From Amycolatopsis sp. NBRC 101858 (GTDB lineage Bacteria; Actinomycetota; Actinomycetes; Mycobacteriales; Pseudonocardiaceae): DNA of 64,000 nt. Both the position numbers and the translations under genes were made by a program. The stretch spans positions 806,001-870,000 of the forward strand of contig NZ_BSTD01000003.1 in NCBI RefSeq assembly GCF_030269325.1, written 5' to 3'. Each line of letters starts with the position of its first letter. The first letter of the stretch is position 1. A model generated the notes under the pieces. It was not told where the DNA came from. It searched no databases and worked only from the letters and a program-made list of their open reading frames with translations. Below, piece by piece: positions 8,818 to 15,898 of the stretch.

Positions 8818-9900
8818 CTAGTCCGTCCCGGACTTGCGCCGCCTGCCGAGCAGCAGCGCGACGGCCCCGAAGAACACCCCGCCGAAGAGCAGCCCGATGC
8901 CGAGCGGGACGCGCGAGCCGTCCCCGCCCGTGTCGGGTGCGGCCGCGCCGAGGTACCCGGCCGGGACCTGCGTCGGCACCGCGGCCTGCGTCGCGCTCGT
9001 GCCGCCGCCGGTGTTTCCCGCCTTCGCGACGAAGCCCTTCGGCACCGAGCAGCTGACCCCGCCGAGCACGATGTTCGTCTGGACGTCCTGTAACGCGGCG
9101 CCGGCCGCGTCCTTGACGTGGGTGGTGATCTCGACGCGCCAGCCGGCGACGGCGGTGTAGTCGCCGCCTCGCCAGCCGTCCTGGCGGATCAGCTGGTCGA
9201 ACGCGCCGACGCGGGTCAGCTTGAGGTCGGAGAGGGTGGTGTCCTTGCTCGCGTTCGCGATGTCGCCGGGCGGGCCGAGCCGCAGGTTCTTCAGCTCGAG
9301 GCCGGCGGTGCCGCCGGGCATCGGGACGATGCCGAGCCCGCCGTCCTGGCGCACCCACAGCCGGGTCACCGACGACGTGCCGGTCAGCTTCGACGGCGCG
9401 GTGCAGTCCACCGCCGTCTTCGCGCCTTCGAGCACGAGCACGGTGTTGTCGGCCGCCTTCGCGCCGCCCTGCCAGTTGTCGCGCAGCGCGTAGCTGGTCT
9501 CGGCGACGGCGGTGGGCACGGTGGTCGCCTGCAGCGCGGCGACGACGTTGTGGTCGCGGCTCGCGACGCCCGCCGGGTAGGGATTGCCGTTGGTGTAGCG
9601 GCCGAGGTCGATCTGGTAGTGCCCGCCGAAGGTGGCGCGCTCGCCGTCGTCCTTGGGGACCGTGACGCGGTCCGTGCCGAGCTTCGACTGGCCGGGCAGC
9701 AGCGGGGAGCGCTGGGTCTCGGTGATCAGGGCGCCGCCGTGCTGGCCTTCGCCGCCGATCCGGACCGACGCGATGTTCGCGAACGAGACCGGCCCGGTCT
9801 TCTCGTCGACGGCCTGGCCCTGCGCCCCGGCGACCCCGGCGCCGACCAGCGGGAAGAGGACGGCCGTCAGCGCGGCTGCCTTGCTTGCGAAACGGGTCAT
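8818..9900 (-). CDS. Secreted, probably wall-anchored protein; likely sortase substrate
   Basis: This 360-residue protein starts at the ATG at 9900, preceded by GGGGAG, and has a signal peptide (MTRFASKAAALTAVLFPLVG, cleavage near AGAQG). The body is rich in beta-prone segments (SVRIGGEGQHGGALITETQ, VTTHVKDAAG-type repeats) with two Cys that may pair. The C-terminus has a cell-wall sorting-like arrangement: a spacer, APDTGG, a hydrophobic stretch (GIGLLFGGVFFGAVALLLG) and the basic tail RRRKSGTD. The pentapeptide differs from canonical LPxTG or LAxTG but keeps the xxTG core. I do not recognise the ectodomain. Gene fusion-like spacing with the sortase supports the substrate reading. Confidence 0.8.
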   Translation of the reverse strand: MTRFASKAAALTAVLFPLVGAGVAGAQGQAVDEKTGPVSFANIASVRIGGEGQHGGALITETQRSPLLPGQSKLGTDRVTVPKDDGERATFGGHYQIDLGRYTNGNPYPAGVASRDHNVVAALQATTVPTAVAETSYALRDNWQGGAKAADNTVLVLEGAKTAVDCTAPSKLTGTSSVTRLWVRQDGGLGIVPMPGGTAGLELKNLRLGPPGDIANASKDTTLSDLKLTRVGAFDQLIRQDGWRGGDYTAVAGWRVEITTHVKDAAGAALQDVQTNIVLGGVSCSVPKGFVAKAGNTGGGTSATQAAVPTQVPAGYLGAAAPDTGGDGSRVPLGIGLLFGGVFFGAVALLLGRRRKSGTD

Positions 9901-10096
9901 GTCTCCCCACTGCGGTCGTTCGGGCGGGTCGCCAGCGTACGAGAAGCGACGAAACGCTCCGCGACAACCTTGCACCGTCGGCCACGACATGCGAAGCCGA
10001 AGTGGCAATATCCCACGAACTCACCCGAATGGAGCAATACGACCGGCCGTAGTTCGCAAGGCGAGCTGACGGAGTGGGTGCTACCGCGGGGAACAC

Positions 10097-10122
10097 TAGG
10101 ATGGGTGGTGCCGTTATCGGCA
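10097..10122 (+). promoter_or_regulatory. Possible promoter and operator of smtB-zur
   Basis: A -10-like hexamer TAGGAT (10097-10102) is followed by the palindrome TGCCG-TTAT-CGGCA (10109-10122), about 55 bp before the smtB start. A repressor bound there would block initiation, so it is a candidate SmtB or Zur site. I see no convincing -35 element. The rest of the 277-bp divergent region 9901-10177 shows nothing else I can name. Confidence 0.35.
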
Positions 10123-10177
10123 ATGACTACGGAATTCATGGTCGCCGGCGGCGATGACGAGCAGCGGGGAGGCGGGA

Positions 10178-10543
10178 ATGGCGACAGTCACCGGAGGTGG
10201 CGCCCAGCCGGGCCTCGCGGAGTGCGCGCCGGCGGCGGCCGTGGCACCGGCGCACCCGCCGTCGTCGGTCCTCACCGACGCCGGCGACCTGCTGCGCGCG
10301 CTGGCGGCGCCGGTCCGGATCGCGATCGTGCTGCAGCTGCGCGCGGCCGACCGGTGCGTGCACGAGCTGGTGGACGCCCTCGACGTCGCCCAGCCGCTGA
10401 TCAGCCAGCACCTGCGGGTGCTGAAGACCGCCGGGGTGGTCCAGGGCGAGCGCCGCGGCCGCGAGGTCGTCTACCGGCTCGCCGACGACCACCTGGCGCA
10501 CATCGTCGTCGACGCCGTCGCCCACGTGCAGGAAGGAAAGTGA
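10178..10543 (+). CDS. smtB: ArsR/SmtB-family zinc-sensing repressor
   Basis: This 121-residue winged-helix protein starts at the ATG at 10178, six bases after GGAGG; an ATG-less extension to 10154 lacks a site. The HTH is DVAQPLISQHLRVLKTAG (69-86) and the wing is RRGREVVYRL. The alpha-5 metal motif is complete: D103-x-H105-x10-H116-x2-E119, as in SmtB, CzrA and NmtR-type zinc sensors. A single Cys near alpha-3 (DRCVHEL) does not form the CxC arsenic site. The stop codon overlaps the zur start by one base (TGATG). In mycobacteria the orthologous SmtB represses zur and is released by zinc; the same wiring is inferred here. Confidence 0.92.
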   Translation: MATVTGGGAQPGLAECAPAAAVAPAHPPSSVLTDAGDLLRALAAPVRIAIVLQLRAADRCVHELVDALDVAQPLISQHLRVLKTAGVVQGERRGREVVYRLADDHLAHIVVDAVAHVQEGK

Positions 10544-10956
10544 TGAACACCGTCGCCCCGCGTGGCCAGGCCCCGGTGCCCGGGCGCCGTTCGACCCGCC
10601 AGCGGGCCGCGGTCGTCGAGCTGCTGAGCACCGTCGACGACTTCCGGTCGGCCCAGGAACTGCACGACGAGCTGCGCAAACGCGGCGACGGCATCGGCCT
10701 GACGACGGTGTACCGCACGCTGCAGTCGCTCTCGGAGGCGGGCGAGATCGACGTGCTCCGCACGGATTCGGGCGAGGCGATCTACCGGCGCTGCTCGGCC
10801 CACCACCACCATCACCTGGTGTGCCGCCTGTGCGGGCGGACGGTCGAGGTCGAGGGCCCGGCGGTGGAGCGCTGGGCGGAGAAGATCGCGGCCGAGCACG
10901 GCTTTTCGGAGATCTCGCACACGGTGGAGATCACCGGGACTTGCGCGGAGCACTGA
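10543..10956 (+). CDS. zur: Zinc uptake regulator Zur (Fur family)
   Basis: This 137-residue Fur-family repressor has an N-terminal winged helix (STRQRAAVVELLST, GLTTVYRTLQSLSEAGEI) and a C-terminal metal/dimer domain with a His run at 87-91 and C94-x2-C97 (CRLC). The usual second structural pair near the C-terminus is C134-x2-H137 (TGTCAEH), so a His stands where Cys is commoner. It is coupled to smtB as in Rv2358-Rv2359. With zinc bound, Zur proteins repress zinc uptake and zinc-free ribosomal protein genes. The nearby YcgR/YcgQ-like operon is a plausible target by context, not by a binding site I can see. Confidence 0.93.
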   Translation: MNTVAPRGQAPVPGRRSTRQRAAVVELLSTVDDFRSAQELHDELRKRGDGIGLTTVYRTLQSLSEAGEIDVLRTDSGEAIYRRCSAHHHHHLVCRLCGRTVEVEGPAVERWAEKIAAEHGFSEISHTVEITGTCAEH

Positions 10957-10963
10957 CCGGCGC

Positions 10964-11698
10964 TCAGTACTCGTAGGGGTCCTTCGGGGCCGGGACCGTC
11001 GCCATCGAGGCCAGCGTGAAGTCCGGCGTGTAGCTGTTGTCCTTCGTGGCCGTGCCGGGGACGACCTGGCCCGTCACCCGGATCCACGCGTCGCTCGCCA
11101 GGTAGTCGGCTTCGCCGCCGCGGAGGTGCACCGTCACCGGGAACGCGTCCGCCGCGCAGCAGCTGATCACCAGGCGGGCCAGCAGCGTGCGGCCGCCGGT
11201 GTGCACGATGAAGCCGGTCAGGGAGACGGTGCGGTTGTCGAGGGTGCCGGCCGCGTCCCAGCCCGCCCGGCTGACGAACTCGTTCACCGTCAGCGGCACG
11301 ACGTTCCCGGTGGGCAACGGCGGGAAGGCGGCAGCGTTGGCGGCGGCCGCGCTCGCCGGGACCCGCGCCTCGGTGCGGAGCACGGAGTCAGCGCCGAGCG
11401 CGGGCGGCGCGACGAGGAAGACGGCCAGCACCGGCACCAGCAGCAGCCAGGCGGGCCGCGCCGAGTGGGAGTGCTCGTGGTGCTCGTCGTGGTCCGGCGC
11501 GGCGGCGGCTTTGGCCCGCACGGCCAGGAGATCGCGCACGACGGCGACGGCCCCGAGCAGCACCATGACGGCCCCGCCGGCGATGATCCACGGCTGTTGC
11601 GCCGGCTTGACGTACCGCAGGTAGTCGCCGTTGACCGCGATCTTGACCAGCGCACCGCCGAGCAGGATCAGCAGGATGTTCTGGGTTTCGCGCTTCAC
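10964..11698 (-). CDS. TIGR03943/YcgQ-like putative permease subunit
   Basis: This 244-residue protein begins at a GTG (11698) that overlaps the preceding ORF stop by 4 bp. It has N-terminal membrane helices (about 8-24 and 36-55), a His/Asp/Glu-rich cytosolic or surface loop (DHDEHHEHSHS, 69-79), another helix (84-100) and a C-terminal domain with SLTGFIV and a Cys pair in VISCCAADAFPV. Such proteins are encoded with DUF318 permeases (YcgR/YcgQ in Bacillus). The His-rich loop and the position tail-to-tail with zur suggest metal handling, which remains an inference. Confidence 0.88.
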   Translation of the reverse strand: MKRETQNILLILLGGALVKIAVNGDYLRYVKPAQQPWIIAGGAVMVLLGAVAVVRDLLAVRAKAAAAPDHDEHHEHSHSARPAWLLLVPVLAVFLVAPPALGADSVLRTEARVPASAAAANAAAFPPLPTGNVVPLTVNEFVSRAGWDAAGTLDNRTVSLTGFIVHTGGRTLLARLVISCCAADAFPVTVHLRGGEADYLASDAWIRVTGQVVPGTATKDNSYTPDFTLASMATVPAPKDPYEY

Positions 11699-12147
11699 GC
11701 GGCCTCCAGGGTCGAGGAGTGACGGCGCGAGGGACCGAACCCGGCGATCGGCGAGACAAACGGCGCCTCCACCGCCAGCAGCGACCGCGGCCGGCCACCG
11801 ATAGCCGCGGCAGGCGGCAACTCGTTGTGTGCCAAGGACTTCCGGCTCACGCCCGAGCCCCAGAAGCCGCCGGACCGCAGTCCCCGTCCGGCACGCAACA
11901 ACACCTTGCCTAACGCCAGCCTCCAGCCGGCCCCCGGCAACGACCGCGCACGGCCGCCGAACCCAGCAACGCGCCCAGCAGGCGGCGACTCGGTGTCCGC
12001 CTGAGACTTCCGGCCCACGCCAGAGCCCGGGAAGTGACCCGACCGCAACCCCCGCCCCGCGAGCAGCGGCTCCCGGCCCACGCCCGCACCGCGAGAGCGG
12101 CGTGCCGACACCCGCGAACCAGCCATCGAATCAGCCGGATTCGTCAT
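11695..12147 (-). CDS. Hypothetical Arg/Gly/Ser-rich ORF with an internal repeat
   Basis: An ATG at 12147 overlaps the permease stop (ATGA) and the TGA overlaps the next gene's GTG (GTGA), so this 150-codon frame is perfectly nested between two operon partners. The product is basic and of low complexity, with two copies of a pattern: LLAGRGLRSGHFPGSGVGRK then LLRAGRGLRSGGFWGSGVSR, each followed by a RxRSL segment. I recognise no domain, signal or membrane helix. Codon use looks less tuned than in neighbours. It may be a real small protein, or repeat DNA that inserted in frame and kept translation running through the operon. Confidence 0.5.
   Translation of the reverse strand: MTNPADSMAGSRVSARRSRGAGVGREPLLAGRGLRSGHFPGSGVGRKSQADTESPPAGRVAGFGGRARSLPGAGWRLALGKVLLRAGRGLRSGGFWGSGVSRKSLAHNELPPAAAIGGRPRSLLAVEAPFVSPIAGFGPSRRHSSTLEAA
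11781..12069. repeat. Diverged tandem direct repeat, unit about 160-168 bp
   Basis: Two similar copies lie at about 11781-11900 and 11941-12069. Shared landmarks are GACTTCCGG at 11837 and again at 12005 (offset 168), CGACCGCG at the left edges (offset about 160) and CCGCA-type right edges (offset about 168). The offset change equals roughly three codons, so the reading frame is preserved in both copies. Confidence 0.65.
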
Positions 12148-13145
12148 GACACCCCCACCACCAAGCCCGCCACCACGGCGCACGCCACCGCCACCACGAA
12201 CGTCGCCGGGGCGAAGCGGGCCGCGAATGACTTGCCGAACGTGCCTGCCTGCAACGCGAACAGCTTCACGTCCACCGCCGGGCCCACCACCAGGAACACC
12301 AGCTTCGGCAGCATCGGCATCGCCGTCAGCGAGGCCGCCACGAACGCGTCCGCCTCGCTGCACAGCGCCAGCACCACCGCCAGCACCGCCATCACCACGA
12401 TGCCCAGCACCAGCTGCTCGCCCAGCACCCCGAACCAGCGCGCCGGCACCAGCACGTTCAGCGCCGACGAGATCAGCGCCCCCAGCACCAGGAACCCGCC
12501 CGCCTCGACCAGGTCCGTGCGGGCCGTCTCGGCGAACACCCGCCACCGCTGCCCGCTCGCCACCTCCGGCAAGCGCCGCAGCGCGCGGGCGGTGATCCAC
12601 TCCAGCTTGCCCCAGCGGGCCCACAGCCAGCCCATCACCATCGCCGTCGCCAGTGAACCCGCGAAGCGCGCCAGCACCATCTCCGGCCGGCCCGGGAACG
12701 CCACCGCCGTCGCCACCAGCACCACCGGGTTCACCGCCGGCGCCGCCAGCAGGAACGTCAGCGCCGCCGCCGGTGCCACGCCCTGCCCCATCAGCCGGCG
12801 CGCCACCGGCACCGAAGCGCACTCGCAGCCCGGCAGCGCGACCCCGGCCAGCCCCGCGACCCCGACCGCCGCGCCGGCTCGCCGGGGCAGCACCTTCTCC
12901 AGGACCCGGGCCGGCACGAACGCCGCGATCGCCCCGCTGATCAGCACGCCCAGCACGAGGAACGGCAGGGCCTGCACGCAGACCGCGACGAACACGGTCG
13001 AGCCGGTGCGCAGCGCGGGCACGTCGAACGCCCGCTGCAGCCAGCCCTGGGCCAGGATCGCGACCAGCAGGATCGCGCACAGCACCTCGACAGAGCTGAT
13101 GCGGAACCGGCGGGTGCGCCGGGCCGAGTCGGAAACGATGTTCAC
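12144..13145 (-). CDS. DUF318/YcgR-like permease (UPF0718)
   Basis: This 333-residue integral membrane protein has about eight helices in two similar halves (VLCAILLVAILAQGW, FLVLGVLISGAIAAFV, GFLVLGALISSALNVLV). It carries the family motif LPGCECASVPVARRLM with C107 and C109. Members are permeases of unproven substrate; several actinobacterial copies lie in zinc- or copper-responsive loci. The end overlaps the small repeat-containing ORF and through it the YcgQ-like gene. The CxC pair in a membrane helix could bind a metal or be redox active; both are guesses. Confidence 0.88.
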   Translation of the reverse strand: MNIVSDSARRTRRFRISSVEVLCAILLVAILAQGWLQRAFDVPALRTGSTVFVAVCVQALPFLVLGVLISGAIAAFVPARVLEKVLPRRAGAAVGVAGLAGVALPGCECASVPVARRLMGQGVAPAAALTFLLAAPAVNPVVLVATAVAFPGRPEMVLARFAGSLATAMVMGWLWARWGKLEWITARALRRLPEVASGQRWRVFAETARTDLVEAGGFLVLGALISSALNVLVPARWFGVLGEQLVLGIVVMAVLAVVLALCSEADAFVAASLTAMPMLPKLVFLVVGPAVDVKLFALQAGTFGKSFAARFAPATFVVAVACAVVAGLVVGVS

Positions 13146-13192
13146 GAAGGCGATGATGCCAGCACGGTCCGACAGCGAGAGCGCCGCACAGC

Positions 13193-13241
13193 CGCGAACG
13201 GTCGAGAAGTGCCGGATTCCGGCCGGAATCCGCCGTTCGCG
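13193..13241. terminator. Nested perfect palindromes between gene 13264-13689 and the permease operon
   Basis: An outer pair CGCGAACGG (13193-13201) / CCGTTCGCG (13233-13241) encloses the perfect 20-bp palindrome CGGATTCCGGCCGGAATCCG (13213-13232). It follows the leftward gene ending at 13264 by about 20 bp, which suits a transcription terminator without a T-run. Because it is also about 50-95 bp upstream of the permease start, an operator role is possible. Confidence 0.55.
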
Positions 13242-13263
13242 ACGAAAAGCCGCCCCGAGTGGG

Positions 13264-13689
13264 TTACTCGCCGGGCACGATTCCCGGCAAATCGGTCCGC
13301 AGCTGCGACGCCGTCGACACGACCAGCATCAGCAGCGTCCCGAGCGCCGCCGCGTCCAGGCCCGCCGCCGGGAACGCGTACCGCAGCGTCACGTCCACGC
13401 CGTTGTCCGAGTGCCCGACACCCAGCGTCCCGAACAGCCCCTGTCCCGCCCGCTCGGCGACGGCGATCGACAGCTCCGGCCCGTCCGCGAGGTCCCAGCC
13501 GACCACGCAGGTCAGCGTCAGCACGGTCAGCCCCTCGCCGAGCCGGGTCGCCTGGATCACGCACGGGACGTCGCCGTGGGAGAACGTCAGCGCGCCGTCG
13601 TCGTCGACGTGCACCTCGAGGTAGCGCTCGAGCGACTCCTTCGCCTGCGTCAGCAGCTCCGCGGTCTCGGCCGCTTCGGTCGCGCTCAT
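13264..13689 (-). CDS. Conserved actinobacterial protein, Rv2360c-like (YbjN-type fold)
   Basis: This 141-residue protein starts at the ATG at 13689, which overlaps the uppS stop by 4 bp (ATGA). It is acidic with no signal or membrane helix. The sequence (AKESLERYLEVHVDDDGALTF cut to its core ERYLEV, then DVPCVIQATRLGEGLTVLTLTCVVGWDL and DVTLRYAFPAAGLDAAAL) resembles the T3SS-chaperone/YbjN-like domain found in many actinobacterial proteins of unknown role. Gene order uppS then this gene matches Rv2361c-Rv2360c. No function is known; tight coupling suggests it is made with UppS. Confidence 0.75.
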   Translation of the reverse strand: MSATEAAETAELLTQAKESLERYLEVHVDDDGALTFSHGDVPCVIQATRLGEGLTVLTLTCVVGWDLADGPELSIAVAERAGQGLFGTLGVGHSDNGVDVTLRYAFPAAGLDAAALGTLLMLVVSTASQLRTDLPGIVPGE

Positions 13690-14501
13690 GACGAAGACGC
13701 CTGGTCGACAGCGGCACCGAAGCGGCGATCCCGCTTGGCGAACTCCAGGCACGCGCGCCACAGGTGCGTCCGGTCGAAGTCCGGGAACAGCGTGTCCTGG
13801 TAGACCATCTCGGCGTAGGCCGATTGCCACAGCAGGAAGTTCGACGTCCGCTGCTCGCCCGAGGGCCGCAGGAACAGGTCCACGTCCGGCATGTCCGGCT
13901 GGTACAGGTACTTGCCGATGGTCTTCTCGGTGACCTTCGCGGGGTCCAGCTTGCCGTCCGCGACGTCCCGCGCGATCCGCTGCATCGCGTCGCCCAGCTC
14001 GGCGCGGCCGCCGTAGTTGACGCACATCGTCATGTTCAGCGCCGTGTTGTGCTTGGTCTTCTCCTCGGCCGCCTGCAGCTCCTTGATCACCGACGCCCAG
14101 AGCTTCGGCCGCCGCCCGGCCCAGCGGATGCGCACGCCGATCGAGCCGAGGTAGTCGACCTGGCGGCGGATGGTGTCGCGGTTGAAGCCCATCAGGAACC
14201 GCACCTCTTCGGGGCTGCGCTTCCAGTTCTCCGTCGAGAACGCGTACACCGAGAGCCACTTGACGCCGATCTCGACCGCGCCGGCGGCGACGTCGATCAT
14301 CACCGCTTCGCCGCGCTTGTGGCCTTCGATCCGCGGCAGGCCGCGCTGGTTGGCCCAGCGGCCGTTGCCGTCCATGACCAGCGCGACGTGCTTCGGGACC
14401 AGCTCGCGCGGGATTTCCGGCGGCTTCGCGCCGGACGGGTGCGGATCCGGGGCTCGCAGTTCGTACCGCGACGCCTTGTTCTCGCGTCCCCTGCGCAGCA
14501 C
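13686..14501 (-). CDS. uppS: Long-chain isoprenyl diphosphate synthase (cis-prenyltransferase)
   Basis: This 271-residue enzyme makes a polyprenyl diphosphate carrier for cell-wall synthesis at the membrane surface. It shows the family motifs VMDGNGRWANQRG (catalytic Asp44), GHKRG, VYAFSTENWKR (near 89-99), FLMGF and RPSGEQRTSNFLLWQSAYAE followed by LFPDF. Length and N-terminal extension match Rv2361c, the decaprenyl diphosphate synthase of mycobacteria, rather than the shorter E. coli UppS; actual chain length cannot be read from sequence. It lies between recO and the Rv2360c-like gene. Confidence 0.96.
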   Translation of the reverse strand: MLRRGRENKASRYELRAPDPHPSGAKPPEIPRELVPKHVALVMDGNGRWANQRGLPRIEGHKRGEAVMIDVAAGAVEIGVKWLSVYAFSTENWKRSPEEVRFLMGFNRDTIRRQVDYLGSIGVRIRWAGRRPKLWASVIKELQAAEEKTKHNTALNMTMCVNYGGRAELGDAMQRIARDVADGKLDPAKVTEKTIGKYLYQPDMPDVDLFLRPSGEQRTSNFLLWQSAYAEMVYQDTLFPDFDRTHLWRACLEFAKRDRRFGAAVDQASSS

Positions 14502-14543
14502 TGCGAGCCTCCCTGGATGGGTGAAAACCGATCAGGCCCGACC

Positions 14544-15302
14544 CTACTGCCCGCGCACCACAGGCTCCCGAGCGCGTCGCTCGACCAGGGGCAAGGACCG
14601 GAGCTGCCGCTCCAGATGCCATTGCAGGTGGGCCGCGACCAGGCCGCTCGCGTCGCGGCGGGTGCCCGGCAGGGCCGACTCGGCCAGCGGCCATTCGCCG
14701 TGCAGGAGAGCGGTGAGCAGGTCGATGACCTCGGGCGCGGGGTGCACGCAGCCGGGCACGCGGCAGTCCTGGCACATCGAGCCGCCGGCCGTGACGCTGA
14801 ACGCGACGTGCGGCCCGGGCAGGCCGCAGCGGGCGCATTCGGTGAGCGCGGGCGCCCAGCCGGCGTAGGACATCGCGCGGAGGAAGAACGCGTCGAGCAC
14901 GAGGGACGCGTCACGCTCCCCGGCGGCGAGGGACCGCAGTGCGCCGCAGACGAGGAGGTAGAGCTTGAGCACCGGTTCGCCCTCTTCGGCCGAGAGCCGG
15001 TCCGCGGTTTCGGCGATCGCGCTGGCCGCGGTGTAGCGCTGGTAGTCGGCGACCAGCGGCAGCGCGAAGGCGTCCACGGTCTCGACCTGGGTGATCACGT
15101 CGAGCGTGCGCCCGGTGTAGAACTGCACGTCGACGTGGCCGAACGGCTCCAGCCGGGCCCCGAACCGCGAAGACGTCCGCCGCACGCCCTTCGCGACGGC
15201 GCGGACCTTGCCGTGCCGGCGCGTGAGCAGGGTGACGATCCGGTCGGCCTCACCCAGCTTGTGCGTGCGCAACACCACCCCGGTGTCGCGGTAGAGGTTC
15301 AC
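14544..15302 (-). CDS. recO: DNA repair protein RecO
   Basis: RecO loads RecA at gapped DNA together with RecR. The protein starts VNLYRDTGVVLRTHKLGEADRI, with two adjacent GTG codons at 15305 and 15302; I take the second, since family members begin at this NLYRD. The N-terminal OB fold includes LLTRRHGKVRAVAKGVRRTSS. A zinc-binding Cys set follows: CARCGLPG (near 150-157) and CQDCRVPGC. About 252 residues is normal for actinobacteria. It stands 42 bp upstream of uppS and is probably cotranscribed. Confidence 0.95.
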   Translation of the reverse strand: MNLYRDTGVVLRTHKLGEADRIVTLLTRRHGKVRAVAKGVRRTSSRFGARLEPFGHVDVQFYTGRTLDVITQVETVDAFALPLVADYQRYTAASAIAETADRLSAEEGEPVLKLYLLVCGALRSLAAGERDASLVLDAFFLRAMSYAGWAPALTECARCGLPGPHVAFSVTAGGSMCQDCRVPGCVHPAPEVIDLLTALLHGEWPLAESALPGTRRDASGLVAAHLQWHLERQLRSLPLVERRAREPVVRGQ

Positions 15303-15364
15303 CACCCCGCCATCGTCCCACTCGCAGGCGATGCCGGGGTGGTGCGCCCCGCGGAATCACAGGA

Positions 15365-15829
15365 TCAGCAGTAGTAGCCGTAGCAGGTGCTGACGGCCAC
15401 CGCCGAGGCGATGATCACGATGATCGCCACGACGCAGCCGATGCTGCCCAGGATGGTGGAGATCAGGCAGAGCGTCTTGGTGGTGCGCGACGCCTGCTCC
15501 GCCATCATGTAGTTGCCCTGCATCTTGTACGTGCCGACCTCGTTCGACTTCATGATCGCGAAGATGCCGAGGATGAGGCCGCCCAGGAAGAGCGAAGCGA
15601 TCGCCCAGCCTTTGTAGTCCTTGATGGCGTTGATGTCGCCACCGCCGGGCATGCCGTAGCCGGGCGTGCCGAAGCCGCCGGTCGGGGGCTGGCCGTACGG
15701 CGCGGGCTGGCCGTAGGCGGGCATCCCGCCCGACGGCGGCCCGTAGCCGGGCTGCTGCGGCTGCTGGAAACCACCGGACTGCGGCTGCTGGCCGTAGGGC
15801 GGCTGCTGCTGGCCGTAGGGATTGGTCAT
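15365..15829 (-). CDS. CD225/dispanin-like membrane protein with Pro/Gly/Gln-rich N-terminus
   Basis: This 154-residue protein has a repetitive N-terminal half (YGQQ, GYGPPSGG, PYGQPPTGG) and two hydrophobic segments (AIASLFLGGLILGIFAIM, about 77-94, and LCLISTILGSIGCVVAIIVIIAS, near 120-145). Between them lies the short loop KSNEVGTYKMQGNYMMAEQASR typical of CD225/TM2-like proteins, where small residues follow the first helix. It ends with CYGYYC. Function in bacteria is unknown. It begins a cluster of five similar tail-rich membrane proteins up to 18177. Confidence 0.7.
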   Translation of the reverse strand: MTNPYGQQQPPYGQQPQSGGFQQPQQPGYGPPSGGMPAYGQPAPYGQPPTGGFGTPGYGMPGGGDINAIKDYKGWAIASLFLGGLILGIFAIMKSNEVGTYKMQGNYMMAEQASRTTKTLCLISTILGSIGCVVAIIVIIASAVAVSTCYGYYC

Positions 15830-15898
15830 GAACGTCTACCCCAATTACTCGTGAACGTCCGCCGGGTCACTCCGGCGGTGGTGCGGAAACGGCTTGCT

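Noticed and set aside
12034..13803. 589-residue rightward Thr/Ala-rich ORF
   Set aside because: It is the antisense of the permease and neighbouring genes; the composition reflects codon bias of the true strand.
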